Shown here piece after piece: positions 8,660 through 17,508 of a stretch of DNA of 64,000 nucleotides. Both the position numbers and the translations under genes were made by a program. The notes beneath the pieces were generated by a model. It saw nothing but the letters and a program-made list of their open reading frames with translations, ran no database searches and was not told where the DNA came from. The first letter of the stretch is position 1. Each line of letters starts with the position of its first letter. Source of the stretch: Caryophanales bacterium (GTDB taxonomy: Bacteria > Bacillota > Bacilli > Bacillales > Amphibacillaceae); assembly GCA_029257405.1 (NCBI GenBank), contig JARIBO010000055.1:207491-271490 (forward strand), read 5' to 3'.

Positions 8660-9449
8660 CTAAGTAATCCCTACCTTTTGCTAATCTAAGATTGTCTTGA
8701 TGTGCTTGTTTCATGCCCTCATAAAATATAAATTTTTCCTTTAATTCAGTTTCAATATTATTTTGCTTACTTAACATTTGTAAATACCAAATTGAAAAAT
8801 CAAGACGCTCATCATAATGAGTTGTTACTTTCCCATGACCTGGAATAAGTAATGCTACATGATACTTCTTGGTTACTTCTTTCATTAAGTTAATCGTTTT
8901 TACATAATCGTTGTAACTACTCGTTATAAATGGAAATTCTACATTTGATAAGTAATCACCAACAATTAATATATTTAATTGTTTTATGTAAAAAAATAAA
9001 CCGTCATCTGTATGACCAGGCGATAAATAAAAAATACATGCTAAATCACCTAAGCTAATATGGGTTTCGTTTTCCTTAATTACTATATTTACTTTAGGGT
9101 AACTTACTTCGTACACCCTAGTTAAATAATACATCTGATCAAAAACTGTAATTTCATCTAGTCGAGCTTGCTTGTCTTTATTTAATTTAAAAGATTCAGA
9201 AGCAATCACGATTGCTTCTGGAAAAGCTCCTGAACCTATTATATGGTCATAATCGCTATGTGTTATAACAAGATAAAGTTGTTTGTTCTTTATACGTTGA
9301 TCTATATGCGCCCTGATTTTAGATATTTCTTCAGGCAGCCAATTAGGGTCTACGAGCACAATTGCTTCGTTACTTTCAATTACAGTTGTTGTTGTTTCAT
9401 ACAAAGCACTTTCAAAAACAGTAATCTGCTTTGTTTTATATTGAATCAA
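8652..9449 (-). CDS. MBL-fold metallo-hydrolase
   Basis: A 265-residue metallo-beta-lactamase-fold hydrolase with an intact metal site: THSDYDHIIG (the HxDxDH equivalent), LSPGHTDDG, IVGDYLSNVEFPF and the late IPGHGKVT. It starts with TTG at 9449, behind GAGGTGAG. The first residues (MIQYKTKQITVFESALYETTT) match proteins that handle small ester or thioester substrates, but the substrate cannot be told. It overlaps csaA and is probably part of an MBL-csaA-esterase operon. Confidence 0.88.
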   Translation of the reverse strand: MIQYKTKQITVFESALYETTTTVIESNEAIVLVDPNWLPEEISKIRAHIDQRIKNKQLYLVITHSDYDHIIGSGAFPEAIVIASESFKLNKDKQARLDEITVFDQMYYLTRVYEVSYPKVNIVIKENETHISLGDLACIFYLSPGHTDDGLFFYIKQLNILIVGDYLSNVEFPFITSSYNDYVKTINLMKEVTKKYHVALLIPGHGKVTTHYDERLDFSIWYLQMLSKQNNIETELKEKFIFYEGMKQAHQDNLRLAKGRDYLDD

Positions 9450-9477
9450 ATTAACTCACCTCACAAAAAACAAATTT

Positions 9478-10386
9478 TTATGATGGTACTTTTGTATAAA
9501 AGATTGATGGTGTTTCTGCTTCAAAGCGCATTTTCTCTTTTTTTACTGGATGCATAAATTCAAGTGCCTGAGCATGAAGACCGAGACGTTTAATTGGGTT
9601 ACCGCGACCGCCGTATTTCTTATCACCAACAACTGGATGACCCATATCTTGCATATGCACACGAATTTGATTTTTTCTACCTGTTTTTAATTCAACATTA
9701 AGCAGAGAAAAATCACGATTTTTTCTAATCACATTATATAAAGTCATCGCATATAAACCATCATTTTTTTGTTGAGTTGAATAAACATGGAAAGCGTTGT
9801 TTTCTTTTAACCAAGATGAAACATAACCTTTTTCTTGTTTCACTTTACCATGAACAAGTGCGACATAACTTCTTTCTGTCACCATTTCATCCCATGCATT
9901 TTGTAATGTCGTTTGAATTGATTTTGTTTTTGCAAACATCATAACACCTGATGTATCTCTATCTAAACGGTGTACAACGTAAATTCGGTTTTGTTTATCT
10001 TTATCACGGACATACTTCATTAATTCACCGTGCGCTGTAATTTCTCTACCTTTATTTGTTGCAACAGATAAAAGCCCAGCTGATTTATTTACAACAATTA
10101 TTTGATTATCTTCGTACATAATATCAAGACCGATTAAACGCTCTTTTCGCTTGGCAACTTGATTTTTCATAATACGGACAATATCCCCTTTATGAAGTTC
10201 TTCATCATGTTGTGTCGATACCATTTCATTAATTGTAACTTGACCTCTTGAAAGGATTGATTTTACTGAGTTTCTCCCTCTGTCTGATAAAGCTTCTAAT
10301 AAAAATGGTAACAATAATATATCATCCGTTATTTTAAACGTTAATTCACTATTATCTGCTTGTGGTAATATTTTAAATTTCTTCAT
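9478..10386 (-). CDS. RluD-family pseudouridine synthase
   Basis: Converts uridine to pseudouridine in RNA. The 302-residue protein has an N-terminal S4-like RNA-binding region (residues about 10-85) and the catalytic domain with HRLDRDTSGVMMFAKT (the catalytic Asp is the second D) and the family block LKTGRKNQIRVHMQDMGHPVVGD. By length and motif it belongs to the RluA/RluD group; the exact target uridine cannot be assigned by eye. Confidence 0.92.
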   Translation of the reverse strand: MKKFKILPQADNSELTFKITDDILLLPFLLEALSDRGRNSVKSILSRGQVTINEMVSTQHDEELHKGDIVRIMKNQVAKRKERLIGLDIMYEDNQIIVVNKSAGLLSVATNKGREITAHGELMKYVRDKDKQNRIYVVHRLDRDTSGVMMFAKTKSIQTTLQNAWDEMVTERSYVALVHGKVKQEKGYVSSWLKENNAFHVYSTQQKNDGLYAMTLYNVIRKNRDFSLLNVELKTGRKNQIRVHMQDMGHPVVGDKKYGGRGNPIKRLGLHAQALEFMHPVKKEKMRFEAETPSIFYTKVPS

Positions 10387-10543
10387 ATTTCTTCCCCTTA
10401 CTTTATAAATAACATTTCTTTATTACTTCTATCATAACATATTCGTGATGAGTACATAATTATTAACTTTTTTCAACTAAATGATTATAATCATTAGGAG
10501 TTGCTGATTACAAAATCCTTTGTTAATCTAAAATGAGGAGTTG

Positions 10544-11182
10544 ATGAATTTGAAATTAAATACACCAAAATTATCAGAAGATTTACCACGTGTTTCTTTT
10601 ACAGATATATTTGATGAAGAAAATCCATTTATTGAAAACGTCTTAATCACTCATTCAAAAATTAATCTTGAGCGTGATGAATTGATAGAATTCAATAATG
10701 TTTTGTTTGATAATGTTACTTTTACAGGTACAAGATTAGATAAAGTTTTCTTTAAAAACTGCCGGTTTAATAATTGTGATTTATCCGACACGCACTTTTA
10801 TGAAGCGAGTATGCATAATGTTGAATTTAACAAGTGTAGATTAATTGGTATTGTTTTAACAAATGCCAGATTACAACACGTTTTATTTAATCAGTCTAAT
10901 TTACAACTTGCATCATTTGGAAATAGTCGTCAGCGTTTTGTAAAATACGACGAATGTATTTTAGAAGAAAGTGATTTTTATGAAAATGATATAAAAGATA
11001 TTGATTTCACTAATAGCCAGTTAACAGGCATTAATTTTTCCGAAACGAAATTAAATAAAATCGACTTAAGCGAGACGCATTTTACTCATTTAACAGTAGG
11101 CTTACATGACTTACGCGGTTGTATTGTAAATGAGATGCAAGCTATCAATTTATCGAGCTTACTTGGGATAGTCGTTAAATAG
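10544..11182 (+). CDS. Pentapeptide-repeat protein
   Basis: About 212 residues, mostly tandem pentapeptides of the A(D/N)LxX type from residue 50 on (for example FKNCRFNNCDLSDTHF and FTNSQLTGINFSETKL). These fold as a right-handed beta-helix. Qnr proteins have this build and length, but nothing here proves gyrase binding. ATG at 10544 is only 3 bp from GAGGAG, and the in-frame TTG at 10550 has better spacing (9 bp), so the true start may be two codons later. The next gene begins 15 bp after the stop in the same reading frame. Confidence 0.82.
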   Translation: MNLKLNTPKLSEDLPRVSFTDIFDEENPFIENVLITHSKINLERDELIEFNNVLFDNVTFTGTRLDKVFFKNCRFNNCDLSDTHFYEASMHNVEFNKCRLIGIVLTNARLQHVLFNQSNLQLASFGNSRQRFVKYDECILEESDFYENDIKDIDFTNSQLTGINFSETKLNKIDLSETHFTHLTVGLHDLRGCIVNEMQAINLSSLLGIVVK

Positions 11183-11197
11183 AAAGAGGTTTTTAAA

Positions 11198-12127
11198 ATT
11201 ACTTATCAACTTATACAAGAAACTGATAAAAATACATATATTGTTGATGGCCTTGCGCTTAATCTACCTAAACGTACGGCAACTTTTATCTTAGATGAAA
11301 ATAATTTAACCTTAATAAACATAGGCTCGACACCGGCAGTAGAACATATTAAAACTAGTTTGGTTAAATTAAATTCATTAATATCGAGAGTGAAATATAT
11401 CATTATAAGTGATCTTGAACTCGATTCAATGGGTGGTGTTGGTGTCTTACTGAGGTCTTGCCCTAATGCTAAAGTGATCGCACCAGCAAGTTTTACTGAT
11501 ACACTTACAGAACCTAAACAACTTATTTCAGCTACGCGCGCTGTTTATGGCGACTACTTTTCTGACAATTTTGAACCTGTCAGGCCAGTTGAAAAAGAAG
11601 TAATTAAAGAAGTAGTAAATGGTGAGGTAATCGATATAGGTGGACGTTCTTTACAGTTTTTAATACCTAAAACTAAAACCTTTATGTTTACTTATGACAA
11701 AGCGAGAAATCACTTATACACAGGACACGCGCTTGGTGTTTATTATGATCAATTACAAGATGAAAATATTGATTTATTTTTACCAAGTATTCCATCGTCC
11801 CTATTTGATTTAGCTATTTACCGAAACCATCTTAAATTAATTAAAGATCTTCAATTAGACGCTTTATATTTTAATCACTTTGGTAAAACAGAAAAAGTCG
11901 ACTTAGCACTCAATCAATTAAATCACTGGTTTGAACTATTCGTTCTTATGACAGAAGAAACAATTGAAAATAAGGGCAATTATAATGATTTATCAAGTAA
12001 ATTTTTAACCGTCATTCATGATTATTTAACTGAACAAAACATTACAGATAATCATCCCATTTACCAATATATTATTTTAGATTTAAATACAGCTGCTTTA
12101 ACAATGCTCGAATTTTTTAGAAAATAA
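11198..12127 (+). CDS. Metallo-beta-lactamase-fold protein without metal ligands, probable ATT start
   Basis: Coding potential runs back to just after the pentapeptide gene stop (11180-11182, same frame), well beyond the first TTG at 11360. The extra N-terminal segment (TYQLIQETDKNTYIVDGLA) is typical of MBL proteins. No ATG, GTG or TTG occurs in it, but AAAGAGG at 11183-11189 lies 8 bp before an ATT codon at 11198, so ATT is the likely start, giving 309 residues. The usual HLHLDHAGG motif reads SDLELDSMGG, TPGHAPHH reads as IPKTKTFMF, and FTGDAVG reads YTGHALG, so the metal site is lost. The late HFG motif remains. Probably a non-catalytic or structural relative; a decaying gene is possible. 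Confidence 0.75.
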   Translation: MTYQLIQETDKNTYIVDGLALNLPKRTATFILDENNLTLINIGSTPAVEHIKTSLVKLNSLISRVKYIIISDLELDSMGGVGVLLRSCPNAKVIAPASFTDTLTEPKQLISATRAVYGDYFSDNFEPVRPVEKEVIKEVVNGEVIDIGGRSLQFLIPKTKTFMFTYDKARNHLYTGHALGVYYDQLQDENIDLFLPSIPSSLFDLAIYRNHLKLIKDLQLDALYFNHFGKTEKVDLALNQLNHWFELFVLMTEETIENKGNYNDLSSKFLTVIHDYLTEQNITDNHPIYQYIILDLNTAALTMLEFFRK

Positions 12128-12134
12128 GTTAATT

Positions 12135-12168
12135 AAACGGAAGTTTACTCATAAACTTCCGTTTTTTT
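12135..12168 (+). terminator. Terminator after the MBL-like gene
   Basis: AAACGGAAGTTTA and TAAACTTCCGTTT pair around a short loop and are followed by a run of T. Confidence 0.88.
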
Positions 12169-12255
12169 CATTTTTAAGTAAGTATACTATCACACTTAAC
12201 GACAAGTAATTTATGATAAACTAATAAAAAGTAAATTATGAACTGGAGGATTTGT

Positions 12256-13644
12256 ATGTTTGAGCAATTTTTACATAATAAAAGACTTATTGGACATTAT
12301 TATCTTGTAATTGGGCTCGCTGCAATACTTTTTTCGTTTGGAATAAAAAATGAAGCAACAATTGATTTAACCATTCTACTTGTTTTAGCTTGTTACCTTT
12401 TGCTTTTTCCAGTCGTTATTTTATATACACGTAAATATGCATTACATATCTTTTTATTTATACTCGCACTTATTACCGGTTTTTATAGTTTTTATCATTA
12501 TTCAGTGGAATCACATTCAGTTTTAAATGCGCTTTATTATACGTTTCAACTCTTTTTGCTTGTTATTACCGATGTCTTCACAGAAGATGGTTCAAGTTTA
12601 CTTAAATATCCTTTAATTGTAGAAATCGCTCGGTGGTCAGCAGCAGCTTATACAATTTCAACAGTATTTATTGCCATGTATCGCTTACTTGAAAATTCAA
12701 TTCTCTTAATTTTTTATCAAATAATTGGGAATCATTATGTTGTTTTTGGTTATAATGAAAACAGTCTTGCTTTTATAGAAGATTTACGTAAAAATAAAAA
12801 GCGTGTTATTTTAGTTGCAGATAATATGTCGAGTGAAGCAATCGATTATTTAGAGGAACTCAAAGTTGTTGTACTGACGAGACTTGATACCGGAGAAATG
12901 ATTTACTCAAAATGTCGCTTACCGCGGGCAAATGCTGTTATTTTATTAGATGAAGACGATATTAATAATTTAAATGAATTTATGGATATCCAAAATTACT
13001 TTAATAAACAAAATAAAAAAAGTCATAACCTTACCGTATATATCCACCTGCAAGATAGTACTTCTAAAAAGTTATTTCTTGATTTAGATCATACAATTGT
13101 AGACGATAAGCGTCATTTCCAAGTCCAACTTATTAACTTATATGAATTGTTTGTTGATGCTTTATTTGAAAAGTACCCGATTGATTTTTCGCCTCGAAAT
13201 AAACCTACTCATTTACTTATTATCGGTTTTGGAAAACTCGGGCAACATATCGCACTAAAAGCAGCACAACAAAATAAAGAGCTTTCACTTTCTATTACAG
13301 CTCTTGATAAATCGATGCCTAAAATTAAGCAAGCATGGGAAAACAATCATACTTCTAACCTTTCTTTAGTTACTTTTGATGTTGAAACAAATCATTTAGA
13401 ATCAATTATTAATGAGCAAGACATTCCAATCAGTCATATTTTCGTTTGCTTACATGAAGATAAATTAGATTTATTAGCAGGGATTGAATTATCTAATCGC
13501 TTGCCAGACATCCCGATTTTCCTTGAGTTTTCTGAAGGGGGAATCGTTGATAAGTGGATTCAATCTGAAGTAAGTGGAACGCGTCTTATTTATGGGACAG
13601 GTACATTTAAAGAGATTTTGACCGAAGATAAATTACTTTCCTAA
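12256..13644 (+). CDS. Membrane protein with two RCK/TrkA-N domains (ion-channel-like)
   Basis: A protein of 462 residues. Residues 1 to about 150 carry five hydrophobic segments. Two nucleotide-binding RCK/TrkA-N folds follow: NHYVVFGYNENSLAFIEDL near residue 158 and THLLIIGFGKLGQHIALKA near residue 318. This resembles K+ channel or Castor-type proteins, but the pore region (residues about 95-110) lacks a recognisable TVGYG filter, so ion selectivity cannot be claimed. ATG at 12256 is preferred over 12238 because TGGAGG lies at 12244-12249, between them. It stands alone between two terminators. Confidence 0.82.
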   Translation: MFEQFLHNKRLIGHYYLVIGLAAILFSFGIKNEATIDLTILLVLACYLLLFPVVILYTRKYALHIFLFILALITGFYSFYHYSVESHSVLNALYYTFQLFLLVITDVFTEDGSSLLKYPLIVEIARWSAAAYTISTVFIAMYRLLENSILLIFYQIIGNHYVVFGYNENSLAFIEDLRKNKKRVILVADNMSSEAIDYLEELKVVVLTRLDTGEMIYSKCRLPRANAVILLDEDDINNLNEFMDIQNYFNKQNKKSHNLTVYIHLQDSTSKKLFLDLDHTIVDDKRHFQVQLINLYELFVDALFEKYPIDFSPRNKPTHLLIIGFGKLGQHIALKAAQQNKELSLSITALDKSMPKIKQAWENNHTSNLSLVTFDVETNHLESIINEQDIPISHIFVCLHEDKLDLLAGIELSNRLPDIPIFLEFSEGGIVDKWIQSEVSGTRLIYGTGTFKEILTEDKLLS

Positions 13645-13647
13645 ATA

Positions 13648-13684
13648 AAAACCAACTATTATACATTCGCAATAGTTGGTTTTA
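13648..13684. terminator. Bidirectional terminator between convergent genes
   Basis: AAAACCAACTATT pairs with AATAGTTGGTTTT. T-rich runs flank it in both directions, between the RCK gene and the convergent VOC gene. Confidence 0.85.
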
Positions 13685-13707
13685 AGCTTATTCAATCACT
13701 ATAAATA

Positions 13708-14133
13708 TTATTCTCCTGTGTACATTATTTCCCACGTATTACTGAATTTATCTTGGACTCTTCCATACAATTTACTATAGAAGGTTTCTTCTAGTTCCAT
13801 TTCTATTTTTCCATCTACTTTTAATTTATCAAAAATGTTTTTTATATACGTTTTATTATCATTACTTATGACAAGTGATATTGCATTACCTTTAGTAACT
13901 GGTTGACTTGTCATTGAAGTTGAAATATCAGAAAACATCAAACTAGTCCCATCGATTACGAGGTCCGTATGCATAATTAATTTTCTTTCACTTTCTGACA
14001 TTTTAACATTTGAATCTGTTGGTTGATCACCGTATGTCATGATTTTATTCTTTTTAACTTCAAATACTTCTGAATAAAAATCTACTGCTTCTCTCGCATT
14101 ACCTTCAAAATACATATAAATATCAATTGTCAT
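13708..14133 (-). CDS. VOC-family protein (PhnB/glyoxalase-like)
   Basis: A 141-residue single VOC module. The start IDIYMYFEGNAREAVDFYSEVF is typical of the PhnB-like group, and the protein ends with EETFYSKLYGRVQDKFSNTWEIMY. Such proteins form beta-alpha-beta-beta-beta metal-binding or ligand-binding dimers. The substrate is unknown, and by family members it may be a small-molecule binding or detoxification protein. GGAGTGAG precedes the ATG at 14133. No operon partner. Confidence 0.85.
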   Translation of the reverse strand: MTIDIYMYFEGNAREAVDFYSEVFEVKKNKIMTYGDQPTDSNVKMSESERKLIMHTDLVIDGTSLMFSDISTSMTSQPVTKGNAISLVISNDNKTYIKNIFDKLKVDGKIEMELEETFYSKLYGRVQDKFSNTWEIMYTGE

Positions 14134-14527
14134 TTAACTCACTCCTTGTATATTTCTATTTCTAAATACGAATAGACAAATAACTAGGATGATTCGTTTT
14201 AGTCTTAGTTTATTCTAAATTGACTTCTTCATGAACTTTTAAATTGAATTTGCACTGGTTTGAAATAATTAAATGCTATTTATAAAAATATTGTAGCACG
14301 ATTAATATTGAATTAATATAATAAATAAAATATATATATTAAATATATTTTTTGTATAATATAATAAAACAAATATCTCACGAATCTTTTATTTGATCTA
14401 GTTACGCTCAACTTTCTAAGAGAATCAAGCAAGAAACGGATCTACTTGTACAATGGCAGTCGAAAATGCTAAATAGAAGATCCGTTTAATAAAGGAGGAG
14501 TGTGGTAGAAGTTAAGATTTAAACAAA
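14134..14527. other. AT-rich intergenic region without a recognisable gene
   Basis: I see no coding sequence here. Positions 14300-14370 are almost pure A/T. An inverted repeat (AAACGGATCT at 14434-14443 and AGATCCGTTT at 14478-14487) encloses 34 bp. It is followed by a strong ribosome-binding-like AAAGGAGGAGTGTGG near 14491 that leads only into a seven-codon reading frame. It may be a remnant of a lost gene or mobile element. Confidence 0.4.
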
Positions 14528-14570
14528 AAAATTAACATAGCTTAATTCTTAATAAGCTATGTTAATTTTA
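14528..14570. terminator. Terminator after the AIM24 gene
   Basis: AAAATTAACATAGCTTA pairs with TAAGCTATGTTAATTTTA. On the minus strand it is followed by a T-rich run, ending the AIM24 transcript. Confidence 0.85.
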
Positions 14571-14597
14571 TAAACATATTAGAACAAATTAAATTGA

Positions 14598-15359
14598 TTA
14601 CGGTCGAACGGGTGCCATTAATACCTTACCTGTTCCCCGGTACACATTCACAAGACCTTCACCTGAAGCAGCCGAACCCATGAATGTTTTACCTGACCTT
14701 TCTACTTTAAATTCTAAACTACCCGACCAAGCAATTGCCATATTTCCATCAATTTTCAGTTCATCATTTTCTAACTCTATTTCTATAAGTTCTTGCCTTG
14801 GAACAGATGATTCGAGGGCTACAACACCGCTACCAGAAAGGCCTAAGTTGAAAAATCCTTCTCCTCCAAGTGCTGCAGATGATAAATTAGAACGCATAAC
14901 TGCTTTATGTTTTAATTCTGATTCACACGCTAAAAACAGTCCATCTTCAATCACTATCGAATCATTCCAATCTTTAACGTCTATTAGTAAAATATGTTTG
15001 TAGGTTGGTTCTAAGACAAGTTTACCCGTTCCCGTATACTCAGGCTTGATTGCAGATTCATTCGTTACTTTTCCTCTAAACGTTTTTCCAATAAAGTCAC
15101 CGACTCCTTTAATACCTGTTGTTGCTTTCACATCTCCTGCCATCCATTGCATCGCTCCTGCTTGTACGGTGATGTTGGAATAATTTACATCACAGACGAG
15201 TTGCCTTCTTCTTAAGTTCATTTCAGATGCATAATAAGCCGTTTGAGCTGTTAAATGATTGACACTTAAATCTCTTTTAAATTCGACAACTTTAAAAGGC
15301 TCTACCGCTTCCACAATTTCCACATTATCATTATCTTCAAAATTTCTAATAGTAAACAA
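14598..15359 (-). CDS. AIM24-family protein
   Basis: A 253-residue beta-rich protein of the AIM24 (TIGR00266-like) family. It has repeated Gly-rich strands such as ALGGEGFFNLGLSGSGVVALES and TFMGSAASGEGLVNVYRGTGKVLMAPV. The biochemical role of bacterial members is not established; yeast Aim24 is mitochondrial. The start is set at TTG 15359 (giving M-F-T-I-R), because GGTGAT lies just upstream and related proteins begin M-F-x-I. An in-frame GTG three codons earlier is the alternative. It is monocistronic, with a strong terminator. Confidence 0.85.
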   Translation of the reverse strand: MFTIRNFEDNDNVEIVEAVEPFKVVEFKRDLSVNHLTAQTAYYASEMNLRRRQLVCDVNYSNITVQAGAMQWMAGDVKATTGIKGVGDFIGKTFRGKVTNESAIKPEYTGTGKLVLEPTYKHILLIDVKDWNDSIVIEDGLFLACESELKHKAVMRSNLSSAALGGEGFFNLGLSGSGVVALESSVPRQELIEIELENDELKIDGNMAIAWSGSLEFKVERSGKTFMGSAASGEGLVNVYRGTGKVLMAPVRP

Positions 15360-15477
15360 ACCTATCACCGCTTTCTACATATTTGCTTGAGCATGATAAT
15401 TATTTTAAAAGACTTCATTATATTCTGGATTGCTTTAAACGATGTCTTGTAACGAAAATAATCTACGCTTATTCATC

Positions 15478-16317
15478 TTATGAAAGAGGGAGTGCAATTT
15501 CAAAATAAATCGGTGTGTGATCTTGTCTTGGACCAGAATCAATCATCTCAGATTTTTTAATTTTATCTTTTGCGCGATTGCTTATGAGCCAGTAGTCAAT
15601 TCTCCATCCTGAATTATTTATTTTACTTGTTTTTGCTCTTTGTGCCCACCATGAATAAACGCCTTCTACATCGCCATGAATGTGACGAAAACTGTCCGTA
15701 AATCCGTTCTTTAAAAGCTGATCGAAACCTTGTCGTTCTTCAACCGTAAACCCTGCAGAATTACGGTTATTATTAGGATTTGCTAAGTCAATTTCTTTAT
15801 GAGCTACATTGAAATCCCCGGTTGCTAAAACTAACTTTTTTTCATCTAATTCTTTTATGTATTTAGCATACTTTTCATCCCAAGTTTGACGATCATCTAG
15901 GCGGACAAGTTTATCACCCGCATTTGGTGTGTAAACTTGCGTAATATAAAAGTTTTCAAACTCCAATGTTATCATACGGCCTTCATCATCCATCGTTCCT
16001 GGTGCATCAATCTTAGGATATGTTACTTCAGGTGTTAAATGATTTTTATATAAAAACATTGTTCCCGCATATCCTTTACGTGCTGGTTCTACAGAAGAAC
16101 GCCAAACAATTTCATAATCTGAAAAATAGTCTTCTAATCGTTGTAGATGTTTTTTACTTGGACCTGTTGCTGGTAGTTTTGTTTCTTGAATTGCTATAAC
16201 GTCAGCATCATAACTAATAATTGTATCTAATACTTCTCGTGACATTTGTGCACGATTTGAATCACTTGTTAATGCTGCGTTTAAAGAATCAATGTTCCAT
16301 GAAATTAACTTCATCAT
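15478..16317 (-). CDS. exoA: Exodeoxyribonuclease III / AP endonuclease
   Basis: Class II AP endonuclease for base excision repair. The 279-residue protein has the ExoIII motifs in order: KLISWNIDSLNA (metal-binding Asn), AIQETKLP (catalytic Glu), TQVYTPNAGD, the ATGDFNVAHKEID block, WRIDYWLIS and DHTPIYFEI at the C-terminus (catalytic Asp-His). The length fits the Gram-positive ExoA group, somewhat longer than the 252-residue B. subtilis form. Two adjacent ATG codons make the first residue ambiguous. Confidence 0.93.
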   Translation of the reverse strand: MMKLISWNIDSLNAALTSDSNRAQMSREVLDTIISYDADVIAIQETKLPATGPSKKHLQRLEDYFSDYEIVWRSSVEPARKGYAGTMFLYKNHLTPEVTYPKIDAPGTMDDEGRMITLEFENFYITQVYTPNAGDKLVRLDDRQTWDEKYAKYIKELDEKKLVLATGDFNVAHKEIDLANPNNNRNSAGFTVEERQGFDQLLKNGFTDSFRHIHGDVEGVYSWWAQRAKTSKINNSGWRIDYWLISNRAKDKIKKSEMIDSGPRQDHTPIYFEIALPLS

Positions 16318-16451
16318 AATACCCCTTTATCTTCTTTTCCTCATTATATTTCTTTTAAGCTAATATATCTAATAATACAAAATTACGATATTTATTACTC
16401 TGTTTCAATTGTTTTTTCAATCCGCTTATTTGGTATAAACCAAATTAATAA

Positions 16452-17321
16452 TCAATCAGTAAATTCTTTAAATAACACATCAAATTCACTTTCATCATAA
16501 TAAGCTTTATCACTTATAAACTTCTCTACATCAATAGTACCATCACCTAAAAATTCAACTTCCCATCTTTGACCAGGAACGACTATTTCAACCATAATTG
16601 CTTCACTTCTTATTTTATTCAACTGATAGTATATGTTATGTTCTTCCAATTTATTTAAAAAGCTAAATAAATTATTATGTTCAAATGACTTTTGTTTACT
16701 TTTAAATATTTTGTTAATAGATTCTCGATCATAATCTAAAATCCAGTCATTAAAAGTTTCATATAAGGAAAATAGTTTCTCGTAATCTTTAGCGACAACA
16801 TCTAGTCCTCGATCGTCATATAGATGATAAAGTATTTTTTCATTTGGATGTAATAAATAGACAGATGATGCCAAACTATTTAAACCACCAATATCAGCTA
16901 AAATAATTTCATGAATTAACGTTTCTTCTGACCAATTGATATCATCCAATGACCAGTACAATTCGTAATGAATCATTTCTTCTACGTCTTCTACATATTT
17001 ATTTATCACTGTTTCATGTGGTGTTTTTAACTGAAGTGTTTTTAATACTTTGGTAATTTCTTTCTTATCATATACGTCAATTCTTAAGATCAAATCTTTT
17101 TTTGGTAAAGCATTAAAAATTGTTAAAGCACGGTCAACAGCTTTAGACACATAAACAGGATTAGGTTGCAGTTTTCTCATGATGCCCCTTTTAATGTACA
17201 CATCTTCTTCTCCACCTATTTCAAAGCGAATACCAATTGGTGCATGATAAAAAATCGGATGCTCAAGGACTGGTATTCCTATTTCTATTATTGCTTTATG
17301 AAATTTTGTAATTAGATTCAT
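16452..17321 (-). CDS. DUF3885 protein with an extra C-terminal immunity-like domain
   Basis: A cytoplasmic protein of 289 residues. Residues 1 to about 205 match DUF3885, with PIGIRFEIGG, the long acidic middle and the signature HLYDDRGLDVVA followed by NDWILDYDRESI. Residues about 215-289 form a second small acidic module (NKIRSEAIMVEIVVPGQRWE then FLGDGTIDVE, ending in LFKEFTD). This looks like the stand-alone proteins often found as immunity partners of polymorphic toxins. No toxin gene is nearby. The immunity role is inference. The gene stands alone between non-coding gaps. Confidence 0.7.
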   Translation of the reverse strand: MNLITKFHKAIIEIGIPVLEHPIFYHAPIGIRFEIGGEEDVYIKRGIMRKLQPNPVYVSKAVDRALTIFNALPKKDLILRIDVYDKKEITKVLKTLQLKTPHETVINKYVEDVEEMIHYELYWSLDDINWSEETLIHEIILADIGGLNSLASSVYLLHPNEKILYHLYDDRGLDVVAKDYEKLFSLYETFNDWILDYDRESINKIFKSKQKSFEHNNLFSFLNKLEEHNIYYQLNKIRSEAIMVEIVVPGQRWEVEFLGDGTIDVEKFISDKAYYDESEFDVLFKEFTD

Positions 17322-17446
17322 TCGTATCCCTTCTTTTACATACTTATATTTATACTATCCAAAGAATACCATTTATGATAAGTTTCATTCTATTTACTCC
17401 GTAATTAAACGTTTCTTATGCTAACCTATTGATAATGAATAAAAAA

Positions 17447-17480
17447 GCATCTATTTCATCAAGTTGATAAAATAGATGTT
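17447..17480 (-). terminator. Terminator after rlmCD
   Basis: On the minus strand AACATCTATTTTATC and GATGAAATAGATGC form a stem, followed by six T residues. Confidence 0.85.
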
Positions 17481-17508
17481 TCTTCATAAAATTTTGATAG
17501 GTAAAAAT

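Noticed and set aside
10544..11182. Calling the pentapeptide protein a quinolone-resistance Qnr
   Set aside because: Only the repeat architecture and length agree. No feature specific to Qnr loops was seen.
14680..15003. Plus-strand 107-codon frame opposite the AIM24 gene
   Set aside because: Low-complexity Ser/Pro-rich shadow of a strongly supported minus-strand gene.
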